Shown here piece after piece: positions 15,499 to 24,111 of a DNA stretch of 27,686 nt. Location of the stretch: positions 1 to 27,686 of the forward strand of contig CAKQEI010000033.1 in the NCBI GenBank assembly GCA_934230115.1. Reading direction: 5' to 3'. Below the pieces are notes generated by a model, which searched no databases, had not been told where the DNA came from, and saw nothing but the letters and a program-made list of their open reading frames with translations. Position 1 is the stretch's first letter. Every line of letters begins with the position of its first letter. Made by a program: the position numbers and the translations under genes. The DNA comes from an uncultured Prevotella sp. (GTDB lineage Bacteria; Bacteroidota; Bacteroidia; Bacteroidales; Bacteroidaceae).

Positions 15499-17160
15499 AT
15501 GGAGCAAATACCCAGTTTCAATTCATATATTGAAGATAGTATTATAAAGTTTTGGGATAAGGACGCATTTACCGACTACAAGGGAGCGACCTTGCAATAC
15601 CACGATGTGGCCCGCAAGATAGAGAAGCTACACATCATGTTTGAGAACTGTGGCGTGAAGCGCGGCGACAAGATTGCCTTGTGCGGACGCAACAGCAGCC
15701 ATTGGGCTGTGGCCTTCCTTGCCACGCTCACATTCGGAGCTGTGGCTGTGCCAATACAGAATGAGTTCACGGCCGACCAGATTCACAATATAGTGAATCA
15801 TAGCGAGTCGAAGTTGCTGTTTGTGGGTGACGTGGTGAAGACGCAGATAAATGCCGACGAGATGCCTCATCTTGAAGGCATTATGTACCTGCCCGACTTC
15901 TCCATTGTAGTGGCACGCACCGAACAGCTCACGTTCGCACGCGAACACCTCAACGAGATTTTTGGCAAGCGCTACCCCAAGTTCTTCCGCAAGGAACATA
16001 TACATTATTATATAGAGCAGAGTCCTGAGGAGCTGGCAATGATCAACTACACCAGTGGCACCACGGGATTCTCAAAGGGCGTGATGCTGCCCTACCGCGC
16101 TCTGTGGGGCAACCTCGACCACATACTCAAGTGCTTGTCGCCCAACGTCAAGCCAGGAAGCAACCTGGTGAGCATACTGCCCATGGCCCACATGTATGGA
16201 CTTGCCGTGGAGTTCCTCTTCGGATTCATCAACGGCTGCCACATCTATTTCCTCAACCGTCTGCCTTCACCTTCGCTCATAGCCGAGGCGTTTGCAGAGG
16301 TTAAGCCGCGCCTGATTGTTGCCGTGCCGCTTGTGGTTGAGAAAATCATACGCCGCAAGGTGCTTGCGCAGGTGCAGACCAACCGCATGAAGCTGCTCAT
16401 GAACATGCCGGTGATAAGCAAGAAAATCAAACAGCACATCCGCCAGCGCATCATGGACGCCTTCGGAGGCAACGCCTACGAGATAATCGTGGGAGGTGCG
16501 CCGCTCAACCAGGGCATAGAGGAGTTCTTGAACAGCGTGGGAGTGCCTGTTACTATTGGCTACGGCACCACGGAGACGGCTCCGCTCATCACCTTCGTCA
16601 ATTACGATAATTATAAGGTGGGGTCGTGCGGACCAGTTGTGGCTCACATGGAGGCAAAGGTGCTCAGCCCCGACCCCGAGCACATTCCCGGCGAACTTGT
16701 GGCGCGAGGCTTGAACGTGATGCTTGGCTACTACAAGAACGAGGAGGCCACACGCGCCGTAATCGACGAGGACGGATGGTTCCACACTGGCGACCTCGCC
16801 ACTATGGCTCCATCAGGCCACTTCTACATCAAGGGACGAATAAAGAACATGCTGCTTGGAGCCAACGGACAGAACGTCTATCCCGAGGAGATAGAGGACA
16901 AGCTCAACAACATGCCGCTCGTGGCCGAGAGCATTATCATACAGCGTAGCAACAAACTCGTGGCGCTCGTTCACCCCGAAATCGAGGACAAGGAGGACAT
17001 GAACTTCGACGACGACGACGTGAAGGGAATCATGGACGAGAACCTCAAGACTCTTAACTCTCAGCTGCCGCCTTTCTGCAAGATCGCTGCCATCGAGATA
17101 CAGAAGGAGGAATTCCAAAAGACGGCAAAGAAGAGCATCAAGAGATATCTTTACAAATAA
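15499..17160 (+). CDS. Long-chain acyl-CoA synthetase-type AMP-forming ligase, copy 1
   Basis: A 553-residue ANL-superfamily enzyme that activates a carboxylic acid with ATP and transfers it to CoA. Seen: the P-loop-like INYTSGTTGFSKG (182-194), GYGTTETAPLI (A5), GWFHTGDLA (A7, with the ribose-binding Asp), and a KGRIKNMLLGANGQNVYPEEIED hinge (A8). The C-terminal KTAKKSIKRYLYK carries a candidate A10 lysine. The helix SILPMAHMYGLAVEF fits long-chain FadD/FAA-type enzymes more than MenE. It is probably peripheral to the inner membrane. Copy 2 follows after 32 nt and is co-linear without gaps, so this is a tandem duplication in one operon. The ATG overlaps a possible operator half-site. The acyl substrate is not determinable. 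Confidence 0.9.
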   Translation: MEQIPSFNSYIEDSIIKFWDKDAFTDYKGATLQYHDVARKIEKLHIMFENCGVKRGDKIALCGRNSSHWAVAFLATLTFGAVAVPIQNEFTADQIHNIVNHSESKLLFVGDVVKTQINADEMPHLEGIMYLPDFSIVVARTEQLTFAREHLNEIFGKRYPKFFRKEHIHYYIEQSPEELAMINYTSGTTGFSKGVMLPYRALWGNLDHILKCLSPNVKPGSNLVSILPMAHMYGLAVEFLFGFINGCHIYFLNRLPSPSLIAEAFAEVKPRLIVAVPLVVEKIIRRKVLAQVQTNRMKLLMNMPVISKKIKQHIRQRIMDAFGGNAYEIIVGGAPLNQGIEEFLNSVGVPVTIGYGTTETAPLITFVNYDNYKVGSCGPVVAHMEAKVLSPDPEHIPGELVARGLNVMLGYYKNEEATRAVIDEDGWFHTGDLATMAPSGHFYIKGRIKNMLLGANGQNVYPEEIEDKLNNMPLVAESIIIQRSNKLVALVHPEIEDKEDMNFDDDDVKGIMDENLKTLNSQLPPFCKIAAIEIQKEEFQKTAKKSIKRYLYK

Positions 17161-17192
17161 ACAAAAAACACCTCACATCAAAAACGACTACA

Positions 17193-18854
17193 ATGAAGGA
17201 GATACCGAGTTTTAATTCTCTTATAGAGAAGAGCATCATTGACAATTGGGACAAGGATGCTCTCACCGATTTCAAGGGTGCTACCTTGCAATACCACGAC
17301 GTGGCGCGCAAGATAGAGAAGCTGCACATCATGTTTGAGAGCAGCGGAGTGGTGAAGGGCGACAAGATTGCCCTCTGTGGACGCAACAGCGCAAGCTGGG
17401 CTGTGGCTTTCCTTGCCACTCTCACCTATGGTGCCGTGGCTGTGCCTATACTGCATGAGTTCACCGCCGACCAGATACACAACATCGTCAACCACAGCGA
17501 GGCCAAGCTGCTCTTCGTGGGCGACTATGTTGCCACTATCATCGACCAGACCAAGATGCCCGACCTTGAGGGTATAATCTACATTCCCGACTACTCGCTT
17601 GTGGTGTCGCGCACCGACAAGCTGACTTATGCCCGCGAGCACCTCAACGAGATGTTCGGCAAGAAATATCCCAAGTATTTCCGCAAGGAGCACGTGAGCT
17701 ACTACAAGGAGCAGAGCAGCGAGGAGTTGGCCCTTATCAACTACACAAGTGGCACAACTGGTTTCTCCAAGGGTGTGATGATTCCCTACCGCGCCTTGTG
17801 GAGCAACTACGACTTCGCCATGACTGTAATCGGCAAGAAGATAAAGAAGGGCGCCAACGTCATCAGTATTCTGCCTATGGCCCACATGTACGGCATGGCG
17901 TTTGAGTTCATGTTTGAGTTCCTTTACGGTTGCCACGTCTTCTACCTCACACGTGTGCCGTCGCCAGCCATTATCGCTGCCGCATTCGCCGAGGTGAAGC
18001 CAACCATCATCATCGCCGTGCCCCTCGTCATTGAGAAAATCATCCGCAAGAAGGTGTTCCCAAAGATTCAGAACAACCGTATGCGCCTGCTCTTGAACAT
18101 GCCTATCGTGAGCAAGAAGGTGAACGAGAAGATACGCGAGCAGGTGGTGAACGCATTCGGCGGCAACTTCTACGAGATTATCGTTGGCGGAGCTGCCTTC
18201 AACCAGGAGGTGGAGCAGTTCCTCAAGCGCATAGAGTTCCCATATACCGTAGGCTACGGAGCCACGGAGTGTGCCCCAATCATCTGCTACGCCGACTATC
18301 AGGAGTTTGTGGCTGGCTCATGTGGCAAGCCTGTTGTCCACATGGAGGTGAAAATCGACTCTCCCGATCCCGAGAATGTGCCTGGCGAGATTCTTGCGCG
18401 TGGCCTGAACGTGATGCTCGGCTACTACAAGAACGAGGAGGCTACTGCACAGACGCTCGACGCCGAGGGATGGTACCATACGGGCGACCTTGGACTCATG
18501 GACAGCGAGGGCAACGTTTTCATTAAGGGACGCTCTAAGAACATGCTCTTGGGCGCGTCGGGACAGAACATCTATCCCGAGGAGATTGAGGACAAGCTCA
18601 ACTCGCTCGCCATGGTCAATGAGTGTGTGGTTGTGCAGCGTGGCGAGAAGCTCGTGGGCTTGGTTTATCCCGACTTCGATGAGGCTGCCACAATGCGCCT
18701 TAACGACTCCGACCTGGAGAAGATAATGGAGGAGAACCGCCAGGAGCTCAACGCCACACAGCCGCCCTACTGCCGTCTGTCGGCAATAGAAATCGTGCAT
18801 GAGGAGTTTGAGAAGACTCCTAAGAAGAGCATCAAGAGATACTTGTACAAGTAA
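17193..18854 (+). CDS. Long-chain acyl-CoA synthetase-type AMP-forming ligase, copy 2
   Basis: A 553-residue paralogue of the gene immediately upstream, with identical length and every motif in the same register: INYTSGTTGFSKG (182-194), GYGATECAPII, GWYHTGDLG, a KGRSKNMLLGASGQNIYPEEIED hinge and the C-terminal KTPKKSIKRYLYK. Divergence is spread along the protein but is clear around residues 110-150 and 208-225 and in the last 80 residues, so substrate preferences may differ. The 32-nt gap has no promoter, so both copies should come from the promoter at 15444-15475. It is followed by a terminator at 18933. The acyl substrate is not determinable. Confidence 0.9.
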   Translation: MKEIPSFNSLIEKSIIDNWDKDALTDFKGATLQYHDVARKIEKLHIMFESSGVVKGDKIALCGRNSASWAVAFLATLTYGAVAVPILHEFTADQIHNIVNHSEAKLLFVGDYVATIIDQTKMPDLEGIIYIPDYSLVVSRTDKLTYAREHLNEMFGKKYPKYFRKEHVSYYKEQSSEELALINYTSGTTGFSKGVMIPYRALWSNYDFAMTVIGKKIKKGANVISILPMAHMYGMAFEFMFEFLYGCHVFYLTRVPSPAIIAAAFAEVKPTIIIAVPLVIEKIIRKKVFPKIQNNRMRLLLNMPIVSKKVNEKIREQVVNAFGGNFYEIIVGGAAFNQEVEQFLKRIEFPYTVGYGATECAPIICYADYQEFVAGSCGKPVVHMEVKIDSPDPENVPGEILARGLNVMLGYYKNEEATAQTLDAEGWYHTGDLGLMDSEGNVFIKGRSKNMLLGASGQNIYPEEIEDKLNSLAMVNECVVVQRGEKLVGLVYPDFDEAATMRLNDSDLEKIMEENRQELNATQPPYCRLSAIEIVHEEFEKTPKKSIKRYLYK

Positions 18855-18932
18855 CAGCCCACTGAAAAGTAGAAACAAGCAGAACACTTGTGCAAAGAAC
18901 GAGAAACTTACTACTACACAATACTTTTTAAT

Positions 18933-19010
18933 GTCGCAGTCTCTATATTTATAATATATATGGGATTGCGGCGTTTTTTTATGCCCTCTATCCAAGTGGA
19001 GGGTCTTTTG
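18933..19010 (+). terminator. Two successive terminator-like hairpins after the ligase pair
   Basis: GTCGCAGTC (18933-18941) pairs with GATTGCGGC (18964-18972) over 9 bp including two G-T pairs, followed by G and seven T's: a good rho-independent terminator. A second hairpin, CCCTCTA/TGGAGGG (18984-18990 / 18997-19003), follows at once with TCTTTTG after it, acting as a backup. Confidence 0.75.
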
Positions 19011-19047
19011 TTCACCCTTCAACCGCTCACAATCCAGATAATTATTG

Positions 19048-19055
19048 TAATTTTG
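19048..19055 (+). promoter_or_regulatory. -7 element for the antiporter gene
   Basis: TAATTTTG fits TAnnTTTG, 35 nt before the ATG at 19091. No TTTG is found 19-21 nt upstream. Confidence 0.55.
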
Positions 19056-19090
19056 CATTTGGATAGATTAAAAACAAAAATCATACAGAT

Positions 19091-21361
19091 ATGTCAGAAG
19101 TACCCACACTAATAAACGACCTTGCCCTGATACTTATCGTGGCAGGCGTCGTCACGCTGCTGTTCAAGCGACTCAAGCAGCCACTCGTCTTGGGCTACAT
19201 CATGGCGGGATTTATCGTGAGTCCGCACATGCCCTACACAATGTCGGTAATCGACAACACCGACATAAAGACGTGGGCAGACATCGGAGTGATGTTCTTG
19301 CTCTTCTCCTTAGGCTTGGATTTCTCGTTCAAGAAAATCATAAAGATGGGCGTTGCGCCAGTCATCACCACGCTCACCATCATCTTCGCAATGATGACGC
19401 TCGGCATAATCGTGGGGCACGGGTTCGGATGGAACCGCATGGACTGCATCTTCCTTGGCGGTATGCTCGCCATGAGCTCCACCACCATTATATATAAGGC
19501 GTTCACCGACATGGGTCTGCGCCAACAGCAGTTTGCCCAACCCGTCATGAGCGTGCTCATACTTGAGGACGTGCTTGCCATTGTGATGATGGTGATGCTG
19601 TCGGCTTTGGCGAGCGGCTCCAGTCCCGATGGTGGCGAGATGATAGGTTCGGTGCTTAAGATATGCTTCTTCCTTGTGCTGTGGTTTGTGGTGGGCATAT
19701 TCGCCGTGCCCTTGATTTTACGTCTCAACCGCAAGCTCATCAACAACGAGACCTTGCTCATCGTGTCGCTCGGACTCTGCTGCCTTATGGCTGTGGTGTC
19801 CACCAAGGTAGGCTTCAGCTCAGCCTTCGGAGCCTTTGTCATGGGCAGCATACTCGCCGAAACCATCGAGGCAGGCAAGATAGAGAAGCTTGTAGCCCCG
19901 GTGAAAGACCTCTTCGGAGCCATCTTCTTCGTGTCGGTGGGCATGTTGGTAGACCCTAAAATCATCATCGAGTATGCTGTGCCTATAGCCGCCCTCGTGC
20001 TTACAATACTTGTGGGTCAGGCCGTGTTCGGCACGTTCGGATTCCTCATAGGCGGACAGTCGCTTAAGTCGGCCATGCGATGCGGATTCTCCATGGCACA
20101 GATAGGTGAATTCTCGTTCATCATAGCTTCGTTGGGACTTTCGCTCAAGGTGACGGGCGAATTTCTCTATCCTGTTGTGGTGGCAGTATCTGTGATAACC
20201 ACCTTCCTCACCCCCTACATGATACGCTTCTCAGTGCCTTGCTACGGGGTGCTTGAGCGCCGGTTGCCCAAGACGTGGATCAGGGCTTTGAACAATGTCA
20301 CCCTCTCGCATCCATCCTCCGCACCTAAAGGCAACTGGCACAGTCTGATAGCCCAGATGGCACGCATCACCGTGGTCTACTCGATACTCTCGATAGCCAC
20401 AATAGCCATAATGTTCTCGTTCTTCCTGCCGTTCATACGCAGCGTGATGCCCCACATGCTGTGGTGGGCAAACGGAATATGCGGATTGCTCACCGTGATG
20501 CTCATAGCCCCATTCCTCCGCGCCATGGTGATGAAGAAGAACCACAGCGAGGAGTTCAAGGCATTGTGGGGCGAGAGCCGCTCCAACCGCTTGCCGCTGC
20601 TTGTTACAATCCTCGTCCGTCTTGTCATAGCCTCTGCCTTCGTGTTCTACATAGGCAACTACATGACACGCTTCACCAATGCCCTGATAATTGCCCTCAC
20701 GGCTGCACTCGTGTTCATAATGCTTGTGTCGAAACGTCTGAAGAAGCAGAGCATCATGATGGAGCGATTGTTTGTGCAGAACCTCCGCTCGCGCGACATC
20801 GAGCAGCAGGTGTTGGGACTGAAGAAACCCCTCTACGAGGGACATCTGCTCGACCGCGACATCCATATCTCCGACATTGACGTGCCCGAGAACTCTACAT
20901 GGGCAGGACTGTGTCTTGCCGACTTGAGGTTGAGCAACCGCTTCGGAGTGCACATCAGCAGCATCCTGCGTGGACACCAGCGCATCAACATCCCAGGTGG
21001 CGACAGCATCATCTTTCCGGGCGACCGGCTCCAGGTGATTGGAAGCGACTCGCAGCTTGCCTCCATGCACGCTGCCATCGACGGCGACATTGTGCCCGAA
21101 GACCCCGACATCGAGAAACGCGAAATGCGACTCTCGCAGATTGTCATCGATAAACGCTCGCCCTTCGTGGGCAAGACTCTGCCAGAGACGGGCATACGCG
21201 ACCGTTTCAACTGTATGGTGGTGGGCAGAGAGGAAGGCAAGGAAAACCTCTCTATGGTAAGCACTTCCTACAAGCTGCACCTCGGCGACATTCTATGGAT
21301 AGTGGGCGAGGAGGAAGCTCTCGCCAATCTGCAGGAAGCAAACAACGGAAATAACAAATAA
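19091..21361 (+). CDS. CPA2-family cation:proton antiporter with two RCK_C (TrkA-C) domains
   Basis: A 756-residue inner-membrane protein. Residues 1 to about 380 form the Na+/H+ exchanger (CPA2/KefB-like) core with many helices, including GVMFLLFSLGLDFSF, MLAMSSTTIIYKAF and the dense FSSAFGAFVMGSILAET stretch. Several extra helices lie at about 420-560. A soluble C-terminus then carries two RCK_C-like domains, about 590-665 (ISDIDVPENSTWAGL through GDRLQVIGSD) and 680-750 (VIDKRSPFVGKTLPETG through LGDILWIVGEEE). No Rossmann RCK_N domain with a GxGxxG motif is seen between core and RCK_C, unlike KefB/KefC. It probably exchanges K+ or Na+ for H+ and is gated by a ligand bound to RCK_C. It may head the run of genes to 24,909, since the next gap is only 29 nt. 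Confidence 0.9.
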   Translation: MSEVPTLINDLALILIVAGVVTLLFKRLKQPLVLGYIMAGFIVSPHMPYTMSVIDNTDIKTWADIGVMFLLFSLGLDFSFKKIIKMGVAPVITTLTIIFAMMTLGIIVGHGFGWNRMDCIFLGGMLAMSSTTIIYKAFTDMGLRQQQFAQPVMSVLILEDVLAIVMMVMLSALASGSSPDGGEMIGSVLKICFFLVLWFVVGIFAVPLILRLNRKLINNETLLIVSLGLCCLMAVVSTKVGFSSAFGAFVMGSILAETIEAGKIEKLVAPVKDLFGAIFFVSVGMLVDPKIIIEYAVPIAALVLTILVGQAVFGTFGFLIGGQSLKSAMRCGFSMAQIGEFSFIIASLGLSLKVTGEFLYPVVVAVSVITTFLTPYMIRFSVPCYGVLERRLPKTWIRALNNVTLSHPSSAPKGNWHSLIAQMARITVVYSILSIATIAIMFSFFLPFIRSVMPHMLWWANGICGLLTVMLIAPFLRAMVMKKNHSEEFKALWGESRSNRLPLLVTILVRLVIASAFVFYIGNYMTRFTNALIIALTAALVFIMLVSKRLKKQSIMMERLFVQNLRSRDIEQQVLGLKKPLYEGHLLDRDIHISDIDVPENSTWAGLCLADLRLSNRFGVHISSILRGHQRINIPGGDSIIFPGDRLQVIGSDSQLASMHAAIDGDIVPEDPDIEKREMRLSQIVIDKRSPFVGKTLPETGIRDRFNCMVVGREEGKENLSMVSTSYKLHLGDILWIVGEEEALANLQEANNGNNK

Positions 21362-21390
21362 AAAAACAAACTAATAAAACCATTCCAACT

Positions 21391-23394
21391 ATGACCAACA
21401 AATCATTGTCTATGCTTGCAGCCGCAGCATTATTGCTCACCCCAGCTGCCAAAGCTCAAAACTTGATTCCGCAGCCACAGTCGTTCACTGCCGGCAAGGG
21501 ATTCTTCGTGGCCAAGGACAAAGGCTACAAACTCGTGAACAAGGCAGGCTCTGTTGCCGACAACATCTACTCAGCCAAGTGGGCTGCCAAGGCTGCTGCC
21601 AACGCAAAGCCGACTGTTCTCATGCAGAAGCTCGACAACGCCTCGTCGCCCGAAGCCTATCGCCTGCATGTCACCACCGACTCCATTGTGATAAGCGCAG
21701 CTTCAGCCGACGCTTTCCGCTATGCGTGGCAGACCGTAGAGCAGCTCAACACACGCAAGGGCATCATGGCTTGCGACGTCGATGACGCTCCTGCCTACAA
21801 GTGGCGCTCGCTGATGATTGACGTGTCGCGTCATTTCTTCCCCATCGATTTCCTGAAGAAGCAGATCGACGTGATGGCTCAGTACAAGTTCAACCGCCTG
21901 CACATCCACCTCACCGATGCAGCAGGATGGCGCATAGAAATCAAGCGTTATCCGCGACTCACCAATTTTGCGGCCTGGCGTCCGGAGGCTCTGTGGAAGG
22001 ACTGGAGCAACAATGGAGCCAAATACACACAGGAGGGAACCGACGGAGCCTACGGCGGCTACTACACCCAGGAACAGCTTCGCGACCTCGTGGCTTACGC
22101 CTCGCAGCGAGGCATTACCATCGTGCCTGAGATAGAGATGCCCGGACATTCGGAGGAGGTGCTCACGGCCTATCCTGAGCTCTCTTGCACACATGAGCCT
22201 TACAAGCAGTCGGACTTCTGCCCCGGAAGTATCGCCACATATGATTTCCTTGAGAATGTGCTCAAGGAGGTTATGGACATCTTCCCCTCGGAATACATCC
22301 ACGTGGGTGGCGACGAGGCTGCCAAGAAGTCGTGGGACGACTGTCCGCTCTGCCAGAAGAAGATGAAGGAACTTGGCTGCGACAAGAACGGATTGCAAGC
22401 CCACCTCATCACCCACATGGGCAAATTCCTCAGTCAGCACGGACGTCAGCTCGTGGGTTGGGACGAGGTGATTGCCGGAAACCTTGCCCAGAACACCACC
22501 GTGATGGTGTGGCGCGGCGTGGAATACGCCCACAAGGCCATTGAGCATGGATATAATGTGGTGCTCTCGCCAGGTGCCTACTGCTATTTCGACGGCTATC
22601 AGGACGCTCCCTTCACCCAGCCCGAGGCCATTGGCGGCTATCTGCCCCTGTCGAAGGTCTACAGCTACGTGCCGGGCGAAGACCTTCCTGCCGACGAGCG
22701 CAAGAAGATTACTGGTGTGCAGGGCAACCTTTGGTGTGAGTATGTGCCCACAGAGCAACATGCCGAATACATGCTCTATCCGCGTGCCCTCGCCATTGCC
22801 GAGATTGGATGGAACGGAACTCAGCGCAAGGACTACAATGATTTCCGCCGTCGTGCCATCGCCCACTCTGAACTCTTGCAGAAGCAGGGCGTAAACACAT
22901 TCAACCTAAAGAAGGAATATGGCGAGCGCAAGGAGTCGGTGGCTCCGCTCAAGCACAAGGCTGTGGGCTGTAAGGTAATCTACAACCGTCCGTACAACGA
23001 CTCCTACAAGGCTCAAGGCGAAACTACCCTCACCGACGGCAATTTCGGTGGATGGACCTTCGGCGACAAGCGTTGGCAGGGATTTATCGGCAAGGACTAC
23101 TGCATGGACGTGACCATCGACCTCGGCTCGAAGCAGAAGATTTCGCAGGTGGCTACCGACTTCATGCAGAGCTGCGGTCCTGAGATTTACTTCCCGGGAG
23201 AATACAAGGTTTCGGTGAGCGACAACGGAACCGACTTCACCGAAGTCTACAAGCAGACCTATGAGCTGAAGAAGACTGAGACCACAGAGTTCAAGCAGCT
23301 CACATGGAAGGGCTCGCGCCAAGCTCGCTACGTGCGTGTGCAGGCTAAGGCAGGCTACGGATGGGTGTTCGCTGATGAGATTATCGTGAAATAA
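21391..23394 (+). CDS. Secreted beta-N-acetylhexosaminidase (GH20) with C-terminal F5/8 type C domain
   Basis: A 667-residue exported glycosidase. Residues 1-22 are a Sec signal peptide ending AKA before QNLIPQPQ. A GH20b-type N-terminal domain (about 25-135) leads into the GH20 barrel: WRSLMIDVSRHFFP (138-151), HIHLTDAAGWRIEIKRYP (171-188), PEIEMPGHS (246-254), and the catalytic pair Asp308-Glu309 in HVGGDEA. The distal part from about residue 530 is a discoidin/F5-8-like carbohydrate-binding module (TDGNFGGWTFGDKRW, MDVTIDLGSKQKISQV). It removes terminal GlcNAc or GalNAc from glycans in the periplasm or at the surface, by substrate-assisted catalysis. No SusC/D genes are nearby, so it is not in a typical polysaccharide utilisation locus. 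The next gene starts 2 nt after its stop. Confidence 0.95.
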   Translation: MTNKSLSMLAAAALLLTPAAKAQNLIPQPQSFTAGKGFFVAKDKGYKLVNKAGSVADNIYSAKWAAKAAANAKPTVLMQKLDNASSPEAYRLHVTTDSIVISAASADAFRYAWQTVEQLNTRKGIMACDVDDAPAYKWRSLMIDVSRHFFPIDFLKKQIDVMAQYKFNRLHIHLTDAAGWRIEIKRYPRLTNFAAWRPEALWKDWSNNGAKYTQEGTDGAYGGYYTQEQLRDLVAYASQRGITIVPEIEMPGHSEEVLTAYPELSCTHEPYKQSDFCPGSIATYDFLENVLKEVMDIFPSEYIHVGGDEAAKKSWDDCPLCQKKMKELGCDKNGLQAHLITHMGKFLSQHGRQLVGWDEVIAGNLAQNTTVMVWRGVEYAHKAIEHGYNVVLSPGAYCYFDGYQDAPFTQPEAIGGYLPLSKVYSYVPGEDLPADERKKITGVQGNLWCEYVPTEQHAEYMLYPRALAIAEIGWNGTQRKDYNDFRRRAIAHSELLQKQGVNTFNLKKEYGERKESVAPLKHKAVGCKVIYNRPYNDSYKAQGETTLTDGNFGGWTFGDKRWQGFIGKDYCMDVTIDLGSKQKISQVATDFMQSCGPEIYFPGEYKVSVSDNGTDFTEVYKQTYELKKTETTEFKQLTWKGSRQARYVRVQAKAGYGWVFADEIIVK

Positions 23395-23396
23395 TT

Positions 23397-24092
23397 ATGG
23401 TTCAACCCGAAATTATCACAATTGGCTCTACACAATGCAAACTCTTCGCCGCTCCACAACCCGAATTTCTCCTCGTCCAGCCATCCGCCCGGCATGAGGA
23501 GAAGGGCGATGGGGTGGCGCGCGAGATGCAGATGCTACGGCAGTTAAGTCCCTGCGGATTTGTCATGGCTACGTTCGACACCTGCGAATGGGCACGCGCC
23601 CTTATGCCGTGGCACGACGATGCCGTGTCGCGCGACGAGGAAGTGGGCCTGCATTCCCGCGACACGCTGTGCTTCATTCTCAACGAACTGCTGCCCGTCC
23701 TGCGCAGCCGCTACGGCAATCTGCCTTGCATCATCGGCGGATATTCGCTTGGTGGACTCTTCGCTTTGTGGGCAGCAAGGGAGACTGACGCCTTCTGTGC
23801 TGTTGCTGCCGCTTCACCGTCGTTATGGATTGAGGAATGGATGCTCTATGCCCAAGCCCATCCTCTGCTTGCCAAATGCGCTTATCTGAGTCTTGGCGAC
23901 CGCGAGGAGCATTGCCGCAATCAGCGAATGTGCCGCATAGGCGACTGCGTGAGACTTGAACACGAACTTCTGCGAATGCAGCTTGTCGAGAGCAACACCA
24001 CGCTGCAATGGAACCCTGGCGGACATTTTGGCGAGGAAGCAGAGCGCACGGCAAAGGCTTTCGCATGGTGCATGAATAGAATTAAAGGTTAA
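23397..24092 (+). CDS. Alpha/beta-hydrolase, esterase-like
   Basis: A 231-residue protein without a signal peptide. The nucleophile elbow GYSLGG is at 115-120 (Ser117), preceded by the strand LPCIIG and followed by LFALWAARETDAFCAVAAASPSLW, a layout seen in esterase-D / IroE-like serine hydrolases. A late His in NPGGHFGEEAER (near 216) is the probable catalytic histidine; the acid could be Asp in YLSLGDREEH. The ATG lies 2 nt after the GH20 stop, implying translational coupling, so it may deacylate sugars or glycan fragments freed by the hexosaminidase. That link is inference; the substrate is unknown. Confidence 0.82.
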   Translation: MVQPEIITIGSTQCKLFAAPQPEFLLVQPSARHEEKGDGVAREMQMLRQLSPCGFVMATFDTCEWARALMPWHDDAVSRDEEVGLHSRDTLCFILNELLPVLRSRYGNLPCIIGGYSLGGLFALWAARETDAFCAVAAASPSLWIEEWMLYAQAHPLLAKCAYLSLGDREEHCRNQRMCRIGDCVRLEHELLRMQLVESNTTLQWNPGGHFGEEAERTAKAFAWCMNRIKG

Positions 24093-24111
24093 GGATAAAA
24101 AACGAAGATTT

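Noticed and set aside
15499..18854. One of the ligases being MenE (o-succinylbenzoate-CoA ligase)
   Set aside because: Both are longer than usual MenE, resemble long-chain acyl-CoA synthetases, and lie far from the men genes in a separate operon.
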